Below, piece after piece: positions 5,170-5,568 of a stretch of 5,568 nucleotides of DNA; position 1 is the first letter of the stretch, and every line of letters starts with the position of its first letter. Origin of the DNA: Gammaproteobacteria bacterium (GTDB lineage Bacteria; Pseudomonadota; Gammaproteobacteria; Arenicellales; Poriferihabitantaceae); contig VXPI01000177.1 in NCBI GenBank assembly GCA_009839585.1, forward strand, positions 1 to 5,568. The letters run 5' to 3'. The translations under genes and the position numbers were made by a program. A model generated the notes under the pieces. It was not told the DNA's origin. It saw only the letters and a list, made by a program, of their open reading frames with translations, and did no database searches.

Positions 5170-5568
5170 CGCGAATGCAGGGATGAGCAGGTGCCTTATC
5201 GGGGTTTCCCACGCTAAAGTGTTCCTATTTCGTGTCTGCCAGAGAACCCCTGTTTTCCGGCAGCCGGGATGCCAAGTGCAGCAGACGACGAGGCCGGTCA
5301 TGGCAAAATTCAGCGCGGAACGTGCCGTTTTGCGCAGTGCATCATGCGGTTTTCCGGAGCGCAGGCCGGGTTTTCCGGCCAGTCCGGGGCGGGAAAGGGT
5401 GCCGGTGAAGGTGTCTATGCGGCGCACTTCAGCCGCTTGCGCCGTTGCCGGATCAGTAGCAGGCCGATGCGGTGGATGTGTTCATGGCAAGCACCGCGAG
5501 TGCCACGCTGCCATGCTATGATTACCACATCATGAATGCAAGGATTCAGACAGAACGCCGCCTGTTGC
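5170..5568. other. Non-coding, G+C-rich stretch after the transposase remnant
   Basis: I see no supportable gene. The overlapping open frames on both strands have no ribosome binding sites, no recognisable motifs and arginine/cysteine-rich compositions typical of shadow frames in G+C-rich DNA. The first 50 bases may still be the outer end of the old insertion element. GTTTTCCGG occurs three times (5252-5260, 5349-5357, 5370-5378), the last within a short hairpin. A gene could begin at the ATG at 5532, but too little is present to judge. Confidence 0.5.
5364..5380. repeat. Short G+C-rich hairpin
   Basis: GGCCGG (5364-5369), a GTTTT loop and CCGGCC (5375-5380) form a perfect 6-bp stem. No T-tract follows on either strand, so it is not a classical terminator. 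It overlaps one of the three GTTTTCCGG copies. Possibly chance in G+C-rich DNA. Confidence 0.35.

Noticed and set aside
4978..5217. 79-codon plus-strand frame as a stand-alone gene
   Set aside because: It is the middle portion of the frameshifted IS4 transposase remnant, read out of frame after about 5050.
5149..5535. Three overlapping frames on both strands in the G+C-rich right end
   Set aside because: They overlap one another, lack ribosome binding sites and family motifs, and are rich in Arg and Cys as expected for chance frames in G+C-rich DNA.
5532..5568. Possible start of a plus-strand gene (MNARIQTERRLL) with TATGAT at 5517-5522
   Set aside because: Only 12 codons are visible, there is no Shine-Dalgarno before the ATG and no good -35 box. 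It needs sequence beyond the window.

Overview
The window reads as a chromosomal segment of a proteobacterium, most likely a gammaproteobacterium. This rests on family resemblance only (LeuB-type dehydrogenase, ECHDC3-type crotonase, cytochrome c5-like diheme protein, Amt transporter); there is no rRNA or other firm taxonomic marker. Base composition is moderate over the genes and visibly more G+C-rich in the last ~300 bases.

Layout. The left half is on the minus strand. In transcription order it holds a secreted diheme cytochrome c (2716-1916), a crotonase-fold protein of the ECHDC3 type (1843-1052), and a 3-isopropylmalate dehydrogenase-like enzyme (1055 to the left edge, lacking only its C-terminus). 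The last two overlap by 4 bases (ATGA), with a strong Shine-Dalgarno inside the upstream gene, so they are translationally coupled. No convincing terminator lies in the 72-base gap after the cytochrome gene, so all three could be one transcript from a TATAAT promoter near 2800. A divergent intergenic region of about 575 bases (2717-3291) separates this block from a plus-strand unit: a divergent ammonium transporter (3292-4599), then, after 39 bases, a 57-residue single-pass membrane protein (4639-4812) with a near-ideal ribosome binding site. A perfect 15-bp rho-independent terminator (4834-4878) closes that unit.

Directly after the terminator lies a decayed C-terminal fragment of an IS4-family transposase (4877-5169), with one nonsense codon and three single-base frameshifts that can be placed. 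The last ~400 bases carry no gene I can support; they are G+C-rich, with short inverted and repeated motifs.

How the parts may work together. The amt plus small-protein unit is the most promising candidate for an undescribed association: a transporter whose pore-motif residues depart from the AmtB pattern, co-transcribed with a tiny membrane protein that could be a subunit or regulator. No PII (glnK) gene is visible. The crotonase/LeuB-like pair looks like a small metabolic module, but the crotonase lacks both canonical catalytic glutamates, so its reaction cannot be assigned from sequence. The diheme cytochrome probably acts as a periplasmic electron carrier; I see no functional link between it and the downstream enzymes other than position.
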